DNA from: Neobacillus bataviensis LMG 21833
GTDB lineage: Bacteria; Bacillota; Bacilli; Bacillales; Cytobacillaceae
Direction of reading: 5' to 3'
NCBI RefSeq assembly: GCF_000307875.1
Contig: NZ_AJLS01000137.1
Span: 1 to 64,000 of the forward strand
DNA length: 64,000 nucleotides
The notes under the pieces were generated by a model. It was not told the DNA's origin. It was given only the letters and a program-made list of their open reading frames with translations, and did no database searches. Position numbers and translations under genes: made by a program. The first letter of the stretch is position 1. Every line of letters starts with the position of its first letter. Shown here piece by piece: positions 39,164 through 48,501 of this stretch.

Positions 39164-39773
39164 TGCATTATCCTATAGCCTACATCTCATTTTCCGTCCC
39201 TTCGATGGGTTTTGGGATTTGAAAAAGGAAAAACGTGGATCGGTAGCAGCAGCCAGCACGATTACCCTTCTTGTGGTCGTGACCTTTATTGTCGGGCAGC
39301 AATATACCGCATTCCTATTTAATTTTAATAATGTCAAAGAATTAAATATTTATTTAGAAATTGCCAGTGTCTTACTACCATTTCTCTTATTCTGTACTGC
39401 CAATTGGTGTTTAACTTCTTTAGCAGATGGTGAAGGCACATTTAAAGATATTTTTATTGCAGCGGCTTATTCATTAACACCGATTATTCTCATTAATGTC
39501 CCATTGGTCATCCTGTCGCATGTATTAAATTTCGAAGAGGGAGCCTTCTATTATTTCTTTCTTTCGATTTCCTTGCTCTGGTCGGCTGCCTTGCTCTTTT
39601 TTGGCACCATGGTTACGCATCAATACTCGTTAAAAAGGACGGCCTTAACCATTGTGGGTATTTTGATCGGTATGGGATTAATTGTTTTTATCGCCTTATT
39701 GTTTACAAGTGTCATCCAGCAAATTATCGGTTTTTTCTATATTATCTATAAAGAAATACGCTTTCGTGTGTGA
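39147..39773 (+). CDS. YIP1-family integral membrane protein
   Basis: A 208-residue protein with five expected spans. The start (FRPFDGFWDLKKEKRGSVAAASTITLLVVVTFIVGQQYT) and the middle (LLFCTANWCLTSLADGEGTFKDIFIAAAYSLTPIILINVPLVILSHVL) are the YIP1 family pattern. In bacteria these are found beside transport and surface genes without a known role. AAAGGAGG inside the upstream gene supports the ATG at 39147. Confidence 0.8.
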   Translation: MSPYLSALSYSLHLIFRPFDGFWDLKKEKRGSVAAASTITLLVVVTFIVGQQYTAFLFNFNNVKELNIYLEIASVLLPFLLFCTANWCLTSLADGEGTFKDIFIAAAYSLTPIILINVPLVILSHVLNFEEGAFYYFFLSISLLWSAALLFFGTMVTHQYSLKRTALTIVGILIGMGLIVFIALLFTSVIQQIIGFFYIIYKEIRFRV

Positions 39774-39786
39774 AGGAGGGGTGACA

Positions 39787-42288
39787 GTGCAAAAATATAT
39801 GATCGTAATAATGGTTCTCATCCTTTCACTTGTGGCCATCATTCCACCTTCAAAAGCATCTGCGGCCACACAAGTAGAAGCAGAATTGAAAAAACTGCAA
39901 ATGGAGTTAGTCAGTGAAAATGAGAATTTACTGTTTTACATGAATAAGCAAACAGCGGAATTTGCCATTGTGTCTAAACAGAGTCAAGCTGTTTGGTATT
40001 CCAATCCCGTTCAGGCGGAATCAGATACCATTGCAACCTTGGATAACAAAGAGAAATTACGCTCCCAGCTGACGGTAAGGTATTTGAATCGCAAGGTCCA
40101 AGAGGGATTTTTGAGTTCGTATAAAGATGCGGTCAAAAATAATCAAGTGAAGATCCAAAAGATTAAAAATGGTGTCCGCGTGACCTATACGCTGGGAAAA
40201 GAAATTGAAGGAAATATTATTCCGAAAAAAATCAGCTATGAGCGAATGGACAAATTTCTAGCGAAGATGAGCGAAGATGATCAAAAGGAAGTCTTACGTT
40301 TGTATCAAGAAGATCCGGCAAATAAGCTTTATATTCTAAGGTCAAAGGCACCGAGCTTTCGCCAAAAAGCAGCTGAACCATTATTTGCCGAAGCCGGATA
40401 TACAGCGGAAGAGTATGCCAAAGATATTGAAGAAAATCAGGTTGAGGAGGCCGGTGGAGCATTTTTTACCGTACCGGTTGAATATGTCATTGAACAGGAT
40501 TCTTTCAAAGCAACGATTGATCATAAGGATATAGTCAATGGCGAGGAATCCACTTTAACGGACATCAAACTGCTTGAGTATTTCGGTGCAGCCGATTCTG
40601 CTGAAAATGGGTATTTATTTGTCCCAGATGGTTCGGGGGCATTGATTAACTTTAATAATGGCAAAAAAACCGCAACAACGTATATTTCCAACGTATTTGG
40701 TGCAGATGAGACCCTGAATTATCAGACAAGCTCAAGCGACAACCAGGATATTGCCGTAAGAATGCCTGTTTTTGGCGTAAAAAAGGACGACCAAGCCCTT
40801 TTTGCCGTGATTACGAAGGGAGCAACGCACGCTAAAGTCTATGGGGATATTTCAGGGAAGACGAATTCCTATAACTTTGCTCATGCAGAGTTCACGATTG
40901 TGCCAAATGGCAAAAGTGCTTTGCAAAATCGGACGGGGAATGGAGCGCTTCAGCTTTATCAAAAAGAGCCATATGAGGGAAAGTATCAGATCCAATATTT
41001 CTTTTTAAACAAGGATCAAGCTGATTATTCTGGCATGGCTCGTGTATATCAGGCTTACCTTGAGAAAAACGGCGTATTGAAACGGACCAAACAGAAAGAG
41101 GATATTCCCTTCTATATGGAAGTTTTGGGAGGAATCAATGTGAGGAAAACCTTCCTCGGTATTCCTTATGATGGGACAGAGGTGCTGACCACCTACAAAG
41201 AGGCACAAGAAATGCTGAGCAAAGTACAGGCAAGCGAGATCCATAACCTCAAAGTGATCATGAATGGTTGGTTTAATGGCGGCATTCATCATGACTATCC
41301 GGATGAAATCAAGGAAATGAAAGACTTAAACGATGGAAACTATACACGAAATTCCTTGATTGATTATACAGAGAAGGAAAAGATTCCACTCTATTTCGAG
41401 GTTGATTTCCAGCACGTATACCGTGATAAGATGTTTGATGGCTTTTCCAAGGATAGTCAAGCGACCCGCTATTTTGATAATACAATCGCGGTATTAAAAC
41501 GAAAGAATTTGGTTAAGGATGGCATTGATAAACGGTCTAGTACGTTAAATCCGGAACGCTATATCTTAAGTTCCGCTGATACGAAGCCGCTTGTCAGCGA
41601 TTTTCTCAGCAGTGACAAAACTAATTCACTAAAAGGATTATTGTTACGTTCCATGACCAAAAGTCTTTCCTCCAATTTTTCGCAGAAACATCAGCTTGAC
41701 CGGGAAGCAAGTATGGAAAACTATCAATCCTCTTTTGAGCTTTTAAAAGAAAAGAAGATTAATTTGTTAGGGAGAAATGCGAATAGTTATGCCATTGGTT
41801 ACTTGCAGGATATGGTTGACATTCCAATGTACTCAAATGAGTATACAATTCTGGATGAAACGGTTCCGTTTTATCAAATGGTGTTAAAGGGATATGTGGA
41901 ATTTGCGGGTAATGCGTTGAACTTAACCGAGGATTTCAAAACCGATTATTTAAAGGCGGTGGAATCGGGTGCAGGTCTGTATTTTACCTGGATGTATCGC
42001 GGGAATGAAATACTTAAAAATACGGAATTTGCTACCTATTACTCTGTACAATTCGACTCCTGGTTTAGGGAGGCAATGGAGAAATACAAAGAGATGAATC
42101 AGCAGTTAAAGATAACACAAAACCAGCGGATTATTCACCATGAACAGATCGCAGAACAGGTATATCAAACAAGCTATGAAAATGGTGTGGACGTGTATGT
42201 CAATTATCGAGACCAGGACTTTCAATTGCCAAGTGGTGCAATCGTGAAAGCGAAGGAATTTGCTGTAGAAGGCGGTGGGAAGCGATGA
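39787..42288 (+). CDS. DUF5696 exported protein, possible glycoside hydrolase fold
   Basis: An 833-residue exported protein with a signal peptide ending ASAA (about residue 25). The layout is an N-terminal beta-rich half, with YLFVPDGSGALINFNNGK, then a probable barrel from about residue 415 (FYMEVLGGINVRKTFLGIPYDGTEVLTTYKEAQEMLSKV, KVIMNGWFNGGIHHDYPDEI, IPLYFEVDFQHVY). The second half looks like a TIM-barrel glycosidase relative with acidic residues at strand ends, which is impression, not proof. The start GTG at 39787 follows AAGGAGGGG; the longer ORF overlaps the upstream gene. The 4-bp overlap with the next permease couples them. It is the only candidate extracellular enzyme in the operon. 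Confidence 0.7.
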   Translation: MQKYMIVIMVLILSLVAIIPPSKASAATQVEAELKKLQMELVSENENLLFYMNKQTAEFAIVSKQSQAVWYSNPVQAESDTIATLDNKEKLRSQLTVRYLNRKVQEGFLSSYKDAVKNNQVKIQKIKNGVRVTYTLGKEIEGNIIPKKISYERMDKFLAKMSEDDQKEVLRLYQEDPANKLYILRSKAPSFRQKAAEPLFAEAGYTAEEYAKDIEENQVEEAGGAFFTVPVEYVIEQDSFKATIDHKDIVNGEESTLTDIKLLEYFGAADSAENGYLFVPDGSGALINFNNGKKTATTYISNVFGADETLNYQTSSSDNQDIAVRMPVFGVKKDDQALFAVITKGATHAKVYGDISGKTNSYNFAHAEFTIVPNGKSALQNRTGNGALQLYQKEPYEGKYQIQYFFLNKDQADYSGMARVYQAYLEKNGVLKRTKQKEDIPFYMEVLGGINVRKTFLGIPYDGTEVLTTYKEAQEMLSKVQASEIHNLKVIMNGWFNGGIHHDYPDEIKEMKDLNDGNYTRNSLIDYTEKEKIPLYFEVDFQHVYRDKMFDGFSKDSQATRYFDNTIAVLKRKNLVKDGIDKRSSTLNPERYILSSADTKPLVSDFLSSDKTNSLKGLLLRSMTKSLSSNFSQKHQLDREASMENYQSSFELLKEKKINLLGRNANSYAIGYLQDMVDIPMYSNEYTILDETVPFYQMVLKGYVEFAGNALNLTEDFKTDYLKAVESGAGLYFTWMYRGNEILKNTEFATYYSVQFDSWFREAMEKYKEMNQQLKITQNQRIIHHEQIAEQVYQTSYENGVDVYVNYRDQDFQLPSGAIVKAKEFAVEGGGKR

Positions 42289-43244
42289 ATAAAGTGAATC
42301 TTGCCGTGAATGTGAAGACAAAGGTAAGGAACAAGAAAAGAAAAAGCCTGACCCTTACCCAACAAAAGGCGCTGTTTGGCTATCTGTTTATCGCACCGTT
42401 TTTCATTGGCTTCTTGTTGCTGTTCTTAACACCGCTAATCCAATCACTGCAATTTAGTTTTAGTAAGTTAAGTGTTACGTCCTCGGGCTACCACCTAACA
42501 AATATTGGTCTCGAAAACTATGAAAAAGTCCTTCGAGTTGATCCGAACTTTGTACCGTCCTTGCTGGCCAATGCGACGGAAATTATCTCAAGGGTTCCAG
42601 TTATTATTATCTTCAGCTTTTTTGCCGCCAGTTTACTGAATCAGAAATTCAAAGGACGAGCCTTTGCCAGAGCGATATTCTTTCTGCCAGTTATTTTAAC
42701 ATCAGGGATTGTCTTGGCGATTGAAAACACGGATCTGCTCGTTAATGCGGCTCAAGGTGCAGCAAAGGAAGAAATTGAAAAGTCTACGACAGCGTTACAG
42801 TTTTTGCAATTTAGGCAACTTCTATTTGCCATCAATATCCCTGCGCCGATTGTCAGCTTTCTCATTCTAGCCGTGGATCAAATCTACGAAATTGTCATTG
42901 CTTCAGGTGTACAAATCTTAATCTTTTTAGCAGGGCTGCAGTCTGTTCCAAAATCCTTGTATGAAGCGTCCACGATGGATGGGGCGACAGGCTGGGAAAA
43001 TTTTTGGAAAATCACCTTCCCAATGGTTAGCCCGTTAATCATTGTGAATCTAGTGTATACGATCATTAATACCTTTACGAGTGCAGATAATCAGATCATG
43101 TCATTAATTCGAACGACGATTTTCAGCCAATCTGAGTTTGGAAGAGGTTCCGCAATGGCATGGGTTTATTTAGGGACAGTTGCCCTGATATTGACGGTCT
43201 TATCACTAATTGTTCTAAAGCTAACTTCAAGATATAAAACCTAG
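42285..43244 (+). CDS. CUT1 ABC importer permease (second pair, subunit A)
   Basis: A 319-residue permease with a basic N-terminal tail and six expected spans. The EAA loop is YEASTMDGATGWENFWKITFPMVSPL. Compared with the first pair it carries an insert of about 40 residues after span 3 (NTDLLVNAAQGAAKEEIEKSTTALQFLQFRQL), likely an external loop. ATGA overlap with the DUF5696 gene. Confidence 0.88.
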   Translation: MNKVNLAVNVKTKVRNKKRKSLTLTQQKALFGYLFIAPFFIGFLLLFLTPLIQSLQFSFSKLSVTSSGYHLTNIGLENYEKVLRVDPNFVPSLLANATEIISRVPVIIIFSFFAASLLNQKFKGRAFARAIFFLPVILTSGIVLAIENTDLLVNAAQGAAKEEIEKSTTALQFLQFRQLLFAINIPAPIVSFLILAVDQIYEIVIASGVQILIFLAGLQSVPKSLYEASTMDGATGWENFWKITFPMVSPLIIVNLVYTIINTFTSADNQIMSLIRTTIFSQSEFGRGSAMAWVYLGTVALILTVLSLIVLKLTSRYKT

Positions 43245-43263
43245 GTCAGGAGGGGAAAAATCC

Positions 43264-44232
43264 ATGCAGCTGCAAGTGAAACAAAAGCTTTCCTTTGAAG
43301 AACGAAAATACTTTATCCGGAAAAACGCCGGCCGGGTCGTATGGGCGTTGATTAGGGCGGTAATCATTTTTGGCATTTGCTTTGTCATCTTACAGCCGTT
43401 GTTAACGAAACTCAGTGTTTCTTTAATGACAGAGAGTGACCTGTACGATGCCTCTGTCGTTTATATTGCCCGCGAATTCACGATGACCAATTTTAAAACG
43501 GTTTTTGCCGCAATGGATTATGGCTCTGTTTTTTTTAGAACGCTGGGTCTGTCATTGCTGACAAGCCTGCTGCAACTCATTTCTTGTACGATTGTCGGTT
43601 ATGGGTTTGCCCGTTTTAAATTTCCGTTTAAAAATACCTTGTTTATGGTGGTTATCTTTTGTTTATTGATACCGCCGCAGACATTAATGCTCCCGCTGTT
43701 TTTCCATTTTCGCTTTTTTGATTTCTTTGGCTTGTTTGAATGGATAACCGGAAAGAAAGGCATCAACTTATTAGACACATTGTGGCCGTTTATCTTGACA
43801 TCGCTTACAGCCCAGGGGCTTAAAAATGGCTTATACATCTTCTTAATGCGGCAATATTTTAGCGGAATGCCAAATGAATTAGAAGAAGCCGCATATATGG
43901 ACGGTTGTGGTGTGTTCAAAACATTTTATAAAATCATGCTGCCTAGTGCAGTGCCGATGATGATGACGATTCTGTTATTCGGGTTTGTCTGGCAGTGGAC
44001 TGATAATTTCTACTCGAATTTGTATTTATCTGAGTATAAGGTGATGGCGAACTCTCTTGGTACATTAGCAAGCAAAGCCTTTTCAACGGAATTAAGTTTT
44101 GTCAGCCCTGCATTGGTATCCATGATCAATAATACAGGAACCATTTTAGTAATCATTCCGCTGTTCATCCTTTATTTCATCGCACAACGATACTTTGTTG
44201 AGAGCATTGAGCGCTCGGGGATCGTCGGATAA
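43264..44232 (+). CDS. CUT1 ABC importer permease (second pair, subunit B)
   Basis: A 322-residue permease with six expected spans and the EAA loop LEEAAYMDGCGVFKTFYKIMLPSAVPM. An extra loop (FDFFGLFEWITGKKGINLLDTLWPFIL) parallels the insert of its partner. CAGGAGGGG precedes the ATG, 19 bp after the partner. The binding lipoprotein at 44359 is its probable receptor. Confidence 0.88.
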   Translation: MQLQVKQKLSFEERKYFIRKNAGRVVWALIRAVIIFGICFVILQPLLTKLSVSLMTESDLYDASVVYIAREFTMTNFKTVFAAMDYGSVFFRTLGLSLLTSLLQLISCTIVGYGFARFKFPFKNTLFMVVIFCLLIPPQTLMLPLFFHFRFFDFFGLFEWITGKKGINLLDTLWPFILTSLTAQGLKNGLYIFLMRQYFSGMPNELEEAAYMDGCGVFKTFYKIMLPSAVPMMMTILLFGFVWQWTDNFYSNLYLSEYKVMANSLGTLASKAFSTELSFVSPALVSMINNTGTILVIIPLFILYFIAQRYFVESIERSGIVG

Positions 44233-44358
44233 GAAGGGGTTCACCACTTCATCGTGGTGTTGGATAGCACTTGAAGGGGGTGGTTGTGGCAAGCAGCTTA
44301 GATTTAGTTTTCAGAAGGGTATAGCAATTTATTCTACTAATGATTTGGGGGGAAAGAT

Positions 44359-45852
44359 GTGAAGAAGTTTTATCGAGTATTAGCCGGGTGTTCTTTAGCC
44401 CTTTTATTGGCAGCGTGTTCAAACAGTACAAGCGGTGAGCCAAAAAAGGCTGAAAAGAAGACGGCAGAGAAGCCGAAGGTAGAGGAAAAATTCAATAAAG
44501 TGGTACCAGTCGAAGATTTGGAGGATCGTGATTATGGCGGCCTGACATTTAAATGGGCTGGGCCGTTCCGACAAATTGATCCTAACGCCAGTGAAGTAAA
44601 GGAAAAGTGGCTGGAGAGAATTCAAGCACTGGAAAAGAAGTGGAACTTTAAATTTGAACCTGTTGAAATTCCATACGACAGTATGGTTGGCGATTATATT
44701 CGTACGACACTAGCCGGCGACCCTGTTGGTGATATTGTTTATGTTCATGCTTTTAACTACTACCCGGCATTCCCGGCGAACGGAATCGCCTATCCTGTCA
44801 GTGATTTAAATGTAGTCGATTTTGATAATCCAAAATGGGTACAATCTGCTAGAAGAACGAGTGAATATAAAGGGAAAACCTATTCCGTTCGCCCTGGAAC
44901 AATGGAAACAGTAATCGTTCGCGATGGGATTTGGTGGAACAAAACTCAATTCCAAAACCTTGGCTTGCCAAATCTATATGACATATACGAAAAAGGCGAG
45001 TGGACATGGGATAAATTGTTTGAAGTGGCGGAAGCTGCGACAAAGGATTTAGACAATGACGGAAAAACCGATGTGTTTGGACTTGGTGCGGATCGTCTAG
45101 CTTTTGATTTAATTTACAACAATGGGGCAGAAGCGATTAAGAAGACAGCGGATGGTGTGGATGTTGATTTAAATGATCCGAAAATTGTCGAAGCATTAGA
45201 GTACTTCCAAAAGGTGAATAAAGACCATAAAGGAGTATTCTTGCAGCCGAAAGAAGAAGGTGGTCCGGTCAATGTCAGAGATGATTTCCGTGATGGCCGT
45301 GTCTTAATGGTTGCCCAAGACTGGTGGGTATCTACCAGTGATTTGAACGGCGGCAGAATGAAGGATGAATATGGGTTTATTCCTTTCCCAGCAGGTCCAT
45401 CAAACGAACATCCGGAACAGCCTGTATCGGTTGGTGCTGATGATTCCATGGAAATCATGCTTGGTACAGCGGAAAAACCTAAAGAGAAATTAGAAATTTG
45501 GGATGAAATCACGAATATCGGTACAGCCAAAGATTGGGATCGCTGGACAAGAGAAGAGTATGAGGTCGGTGCAAATGACGCTGAGTCTGTTGAGTACGCG
45601 ATGCTCATGCATAAAAACGTAAAAACGAATTTAATTTATGGTTTTGGCGAGCTTAACGGGATTGTTAATAAATTATTCAAAGATATTGCAACTGGCGCTA
45701 CAACCGTACAAACGGGCTTAGAAGCAGTCGACCCGCAAATTAAAGCAGCATTGAAAGACTTCCACGACAACGGAGTCGACCTTGGCGTATCAGAAGAAGA
45801 AATCCAAAAAACAAAAGAAGAACTAAAAAAGAAAAAAGAAGAAGGCAAATAA
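44359..45852 (+). CDS. sugar-binding lipoprotein of the second importer
   Basis: A 497-residue solute-binding lipoprotein: a short signal peptide with lipobox LLAAC (Cys20), a Lys/Glu/Pro-rich tether, then an SBP_bac_1 fold. An EF-hand-like loop DLDNDGKTD precedes VFGLGADR, as in other large oligosaccharide receptors. The last 20 residues are almost purely charged (EEEIQKTKEELKKKKEEGK), which is unusual. The GTG has GGGGGGAAAG upstream. It lies 126 bp after the permeases; that gap holds a small hairpin (CACCAC/GTGGTG, 44242-44259) and no other signal that I can see. Confidence 0.88.
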   Translation: MKKFYRVLAGCSLALLLAACSNSTSGEPKKAEKKTAEKPKVEEKFNKVVPVEDLEDRDYGGLTFKWAGPFRQIDPNASEVKEKWLERIQALEKKWNFKFEPVEIPYDSMVGDYIRTTLAGDPVGDIVYVHAFNYYPAFPANGIAYPVSDLNVVDFDNPKWVQSARRTSEYKGKTYSVRPGTMETVIVRDGIWWNKTQFQNLGLPNLYDIYEKGEWTWDKLFEVAEAATKDLDNDGKTDVFGLGADRLAFDLIYNNGAEAIKKTADGVDVDLNDPKIVEALEYFQKVNKDHKGVFLQPKEEGGPVNVRDDFRDGRVLMVAQDWWVSTSDLNGGRMKDEYGFIPFPAGPSNEHPEQPVSVGADDSMEIMLGTAEKPKEKLEIWDEITNIGTAKDWDRWTREEYEVGANDAESVEYAMLMHKNVKTNLIYGFGELNGIVNKLFKDIATGATTVQTGLEAVDPQIKAALKDFHDNGVDLGVSEEEIQKTKEELKKKKEEGK

Positions 45853-45879
45853 GAAAAAACAAGTTTGCTAGTATACAAG

Positions 45880-45918
45880 CCTGGCACCCCCATAATAGTG
45901 GAAAGGGTGTCAGGCACC
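45880..45918. repeat. palindrome of the GTGTCAGGCACC family
   Basis: GCCTGGCACCC (45880-45890) and GGGTGTCAGGC (45905-45915) form an imperfect inverted repeat around a 15-base loop, with GTGTCAGGCACC as core. This sequence type is widespread between genes in Bacillus genomes. It is unrelated in sequence to the GAAGCAGGGG palindromes of the first 8 kb. Confidence 0.65.
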
Positions 45919-45935
45919 ATAAGGATGTGTTCGGT

Positions 45936-46622
45936 ATGAATGAATCGAAGGGTTTGCAGTTTTTTGATGGGAAGCTGTTTAAGGTGATGAATTATTTGTA
46001 CTGGATGTTTATGTCTAGTGCGTTGTTTCTTGTTTCGAATATTCTGCTTGTGTTTTCGCTTTATGCGGTGGTGGTCGCCAGTCAGGATATTCCGTTTTCG
46101 ATTTACCATGTGATCTGGATTGGCATTGTAGCTGTTCCACTGGGCCCTTCCCTCGCAGGGATGTATACGGTAATGAACAAGCTTGTTCAAACACAGGAAG
46201 TGTCTGTTATAAATGACTATTTCAAGGGGTATCGTCAACACTTTAAACAATCAATCACCGTTTCATCCATCCTATTCCTTTTCTACATATTAGCGGTGGT
46301 TAATTATGCCATCATTCAACAATCCGAAACAATGGGATTCTTGTTATTACCGCTTTTGATTGTGCTATCGTTGTTAATGTGTATCAGCTTATATGCCTTT
46401 CCATTCGTATCGTTGAAAAAGTCGAAGACGAAGGAAATATTTAAACTATCATTATACTTTTCTATCAAGGAATTCAAGCTGACGTTTATGATGCTCGTTG
46501 CCGCTGCCATCTTTGTTTATTTGATGTTATTAATCCCGACTATTACACTCTTTCTATTGCCGGGAATCTACTGTTTCGTTTCATCCTTTCTGTTAAAAAA
46601 TGTGTATGACAAAATTGTGTAA
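45936..46622 (+). CDS. DUF624 membrane protein (YesL-like), copy 2
   Basis: A 228-residue membrane protein with about five spans. The opening FDGKLFKVMNYLYWMFMSSALFLVSNILLVFSLYAVV and the later PLGPSLAGMYTVMNKLVQ follow the DUF624 pattern, though it is more divergent from the copy at 27156 than simple duplication would leave. AAGGA lies 10 bases before the ATG at 45936. It separates the importer genes from the ABC-2 module. Confidence 0.78.
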   Translation: MNESKGLQFFDGKLFKVMNYLYWMFMSSALFLVSNILLVFSLYAVVVASQDIPFSIYHVIWIGIVAVPLGPSLAGMYTVMNKLVQTQEVSVINDYFKGYRQHFKQSITVSSILFLFYILAVVNYAIIQQSETMGFLLLPLLIVLSLLMCISLYAFPFVSLKKSKTKEIFKLSLYFSIKEFKLTFMMLVAAAIFVYLMLLIPTITLFLLPGIYCFVSSFLLKNVYDKIV

Positions 46623-46666
46623 TGGCTGCCTAGATTGAAGGATCTCATAGGAAGGAAGGTACGAAT

Positions 46667-47614
46667 ATGCTTGTGCTATCAAATGTTTCAAAAGTCTATA
46701 AAGGGAATATTGCCTTACATAATATCTCTCTGTCGATTCCAAAGGGAGAGATTGTCGGCATTCTCGGCAGCAATGGGGCTGGGAAATCTACGCTCATGAA
46801 CATCATTACTGGTTATATTTCGATGTCAAGCGGTGATGTGTTGATTGATGGGATGAATATCTTAGACGAGCCTGATGCAATGAAAGGGAAAATTGGCTAT
46901 TTGCCCGATACGCCTCCACTTTACGAGGAAATGACCGTTTATGAATATTTGCTATTTGTGTCAAAGGTCAAAAAACTTGCCAAAGAATCACGAGAAAACG
47001 AAATACAATCGAAATTAGAGAAATTACATTTAATTGATGTCCAACACCGTTTGATCAAGAATTTGTCAAAAGGATACAAACAAAGGGTAGGGATTGCCCA
47101 GGCCATTCTCGGGAATCCACCGTTAATTGTCTTGGACGAACCAACAGTTGGTCTTGACCCAACTGAGCTGCGAAACATTCGTAAGGTTATTAAAGAGTTA
47201 AGGGAGACATCGTTGGTGTTAATCAGCTCCCATATCTTAAGTGAAATTAATTCCGTCGCAAGCTACTTGGTCATTATGGAAAAGGGAGAATTGGTGACGG
47301 CGGGACCGATGGATGTGCAGTCCGATGCAGCAAAGAATCTGCAGCATAAATTGTTCATTCGAATTAAAGGTGATTCTGCTAAAATTCAATCCATCCTCAA
47401 GCACATTGAGGGAGTCGTATCGATTGAAGGACAGCCTGACTCTGAAAAAGAATGCTGTGATTTCAGCATATTATATAACCCCAATATAGATATACGCGAA
47501 ACCCTATTTTGGGAGCTTTCCAAACATGAACTGCCAATTTTAGAAATGAATCTGCAAGGGAATTCCCTCGAGGAATTATTCATGCAAACGATTTTGAAGA
47601 AAAAAGGTGAATAG
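46667..47614 (+). CDS. ABC-2 type transporter ATPase, GldA-like
   Basis: A 315-residue ATPase with Walker A GSNGAGKST (34-42), signature LSKGYKQR and Walker B LIVLDEPTVGLD, followed by a C-terminal regulatory extension. The domain order and the following GldF- and GldG-like genes place it with the GldA/NodI/Nat-type ATPases of ABC-2 systems. It therefore is not the missing ATPase of the CUT1 importers, which use MalK/MsmX-type subunits with a different C-terminal domain. AGGAAGG precedes the ATG. Confidence 0.88.
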   Translation: MLVLSNVSKVYKGNIALHNISLSIPKGEIVGILGSNGAGKSTLMNIITGYISMSSGDVLIDGMNILDEPDAMKGKIGYLPDTPPLYEEMTVYEYLLFVSKVKKLAKESRENEIQSKLEKLHLIDVQHRLIKNLSKGYKQRVGIAQAILGNPPLIVLDEPTVGLDPTELRNIRKVIKELRETSLVLISSHILSEINSVASYLVIMEKGELVTAGPMDVQSDAAKNLQHKLFIRIKGDSAKIQSILKHIEGVVSIEGQPDSEKECCDFSILYNPNIDIRETLFWELSKHELPILEMNLQGNSLEELFMQTILKKKGE

Positions 47615-47616
47615 AT

Positions 47617-48486
47617 GTGACAACCATATTTTCGAAAGAAATGAAAGCATACTTTATGACCGGGTATGGAACGATGTTTATGACCATCTATTTATTCATC
47701 TTTGGGTTATATTTTACCTTCATGAACATCTATCCTAACCCGAACAGTGTTCTTAGCTCCACACTCAATAATATGGTGTTTATTTTTCTCCTCATTTTTC
47801 CCATGATCACGATGAGAAGCTTTGCGGAAGAGAAGAAAAACAAAACGGATCCGCTCCTGTTTACATCGCCGCTCCATTTAGGGAGTGTTGTGTTAGGGAA
47901 ATATTTGGCGGCAATTGTATTATTTCTCATGACTGTATTGATCACGGCCATCCATGCAATCATCATTGGTTCATTTACTGTCCAAACCGATGTCAATTTG
48001 ATCCTTACTTCCTATATCGGCTTTCTTTTCTTAGGAGCAGCCTTTATTGCGATTGGAATTTTCATTTCTGTTATCTCAGGAAATCAAATTGTTGCAGGCA
48101 TCAGTTCGTTAGGGGTCAGTATCATTTTCTTTACGATCTCGAGTGTGTCGGAGTTCATTCCAAGGGATTCGCTATCCGGCATGTTTTTTGTTATCGTTGG
48201 CATTCTTGCCCTCTCAGGCCTACTTTATTGGCTATTAAAAAATATCTGGATTGCTTTGATTACCTTTATCGTTTTCATTGGCGGCACGATTTGGTTATAT
48301 CTATCGCAAAAAGTCCTTTTCGAAGGAATCATTCAAAAAACAATTAAACTGCTTTCGGTAACAAATTATAGTAATGAATATTTTATTGGAGTCATTAGTC
48401 TATCAAGTATTGTTTACTATTTGTCGATTATTTTCCTCTTTCTATTTTTTTCTTATGCCATTTTAGAAAGAAGAAGATGGAGTTAG
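47617..48486 (+). CDS. ABC-2 type permease, GldF-like
   Basis: A 289-residue polytopic protein with about six spans. The N-terminal block FSKEMKAYFMTGYGTMFMTIYLFIFGLYF and the MRSFAEEKKNKTDPLLFTSPL loop are typical of the GldF/ABC-2 subfamily. The GTG start lies 3 bases past the ATPase stop with AAAAAGGTGA upstream, so both subunits are coupled. Confidence 0.85.
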   Translation: MTTIFSKEMKAYFMTGYGTMFMTIYLFIFGLYFTFMNIYPNPNSVLSSTLNNMVFIFLLIFPMITMRSFAEEKKNKTDPLLFTSPLHLGSVVLGKYLAAIVLFLMTVLITAIHAIIIGSFTVQTDVNLILTSYIGFLFLGAAFIAIGIFISVISGNQIVAGISSLGVSIIFFTISSVSEFIPRDSLSGMFFVIVGILALSGLLYWLLKNIWIALITFIVFIGGTIWLYLSQKVLFEGIIQKTIKLLSVTNYSNEYFIGVISLSSIVYYLSIIFLFLFFSYAILERRRWS

Positions 48487-48501
48487 GAAGGATGATATGT
48501 T

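Noticed and set aside
45114-45608. 164-residue minus-strand ORF
   Set aside because: Shadow of the binding lipoprotein; no domain or ribosome binding site.
45636-46250. 204-residue minus-strand ORF
   Set aside because: It lies antisense to the 3' end of a clear binding lipoprotein and the 5' end of the DUF624 gene, with low-complexity Ser/Lys content and no start signal.
46667-47614. ATPase for the neighbouring CUT1 importers
   Set aside because: Domain type and the adjacent GldF/GldG-like genes place it in an ABC-2 system; MalK/MsmX-type C-terminal domain is absent.
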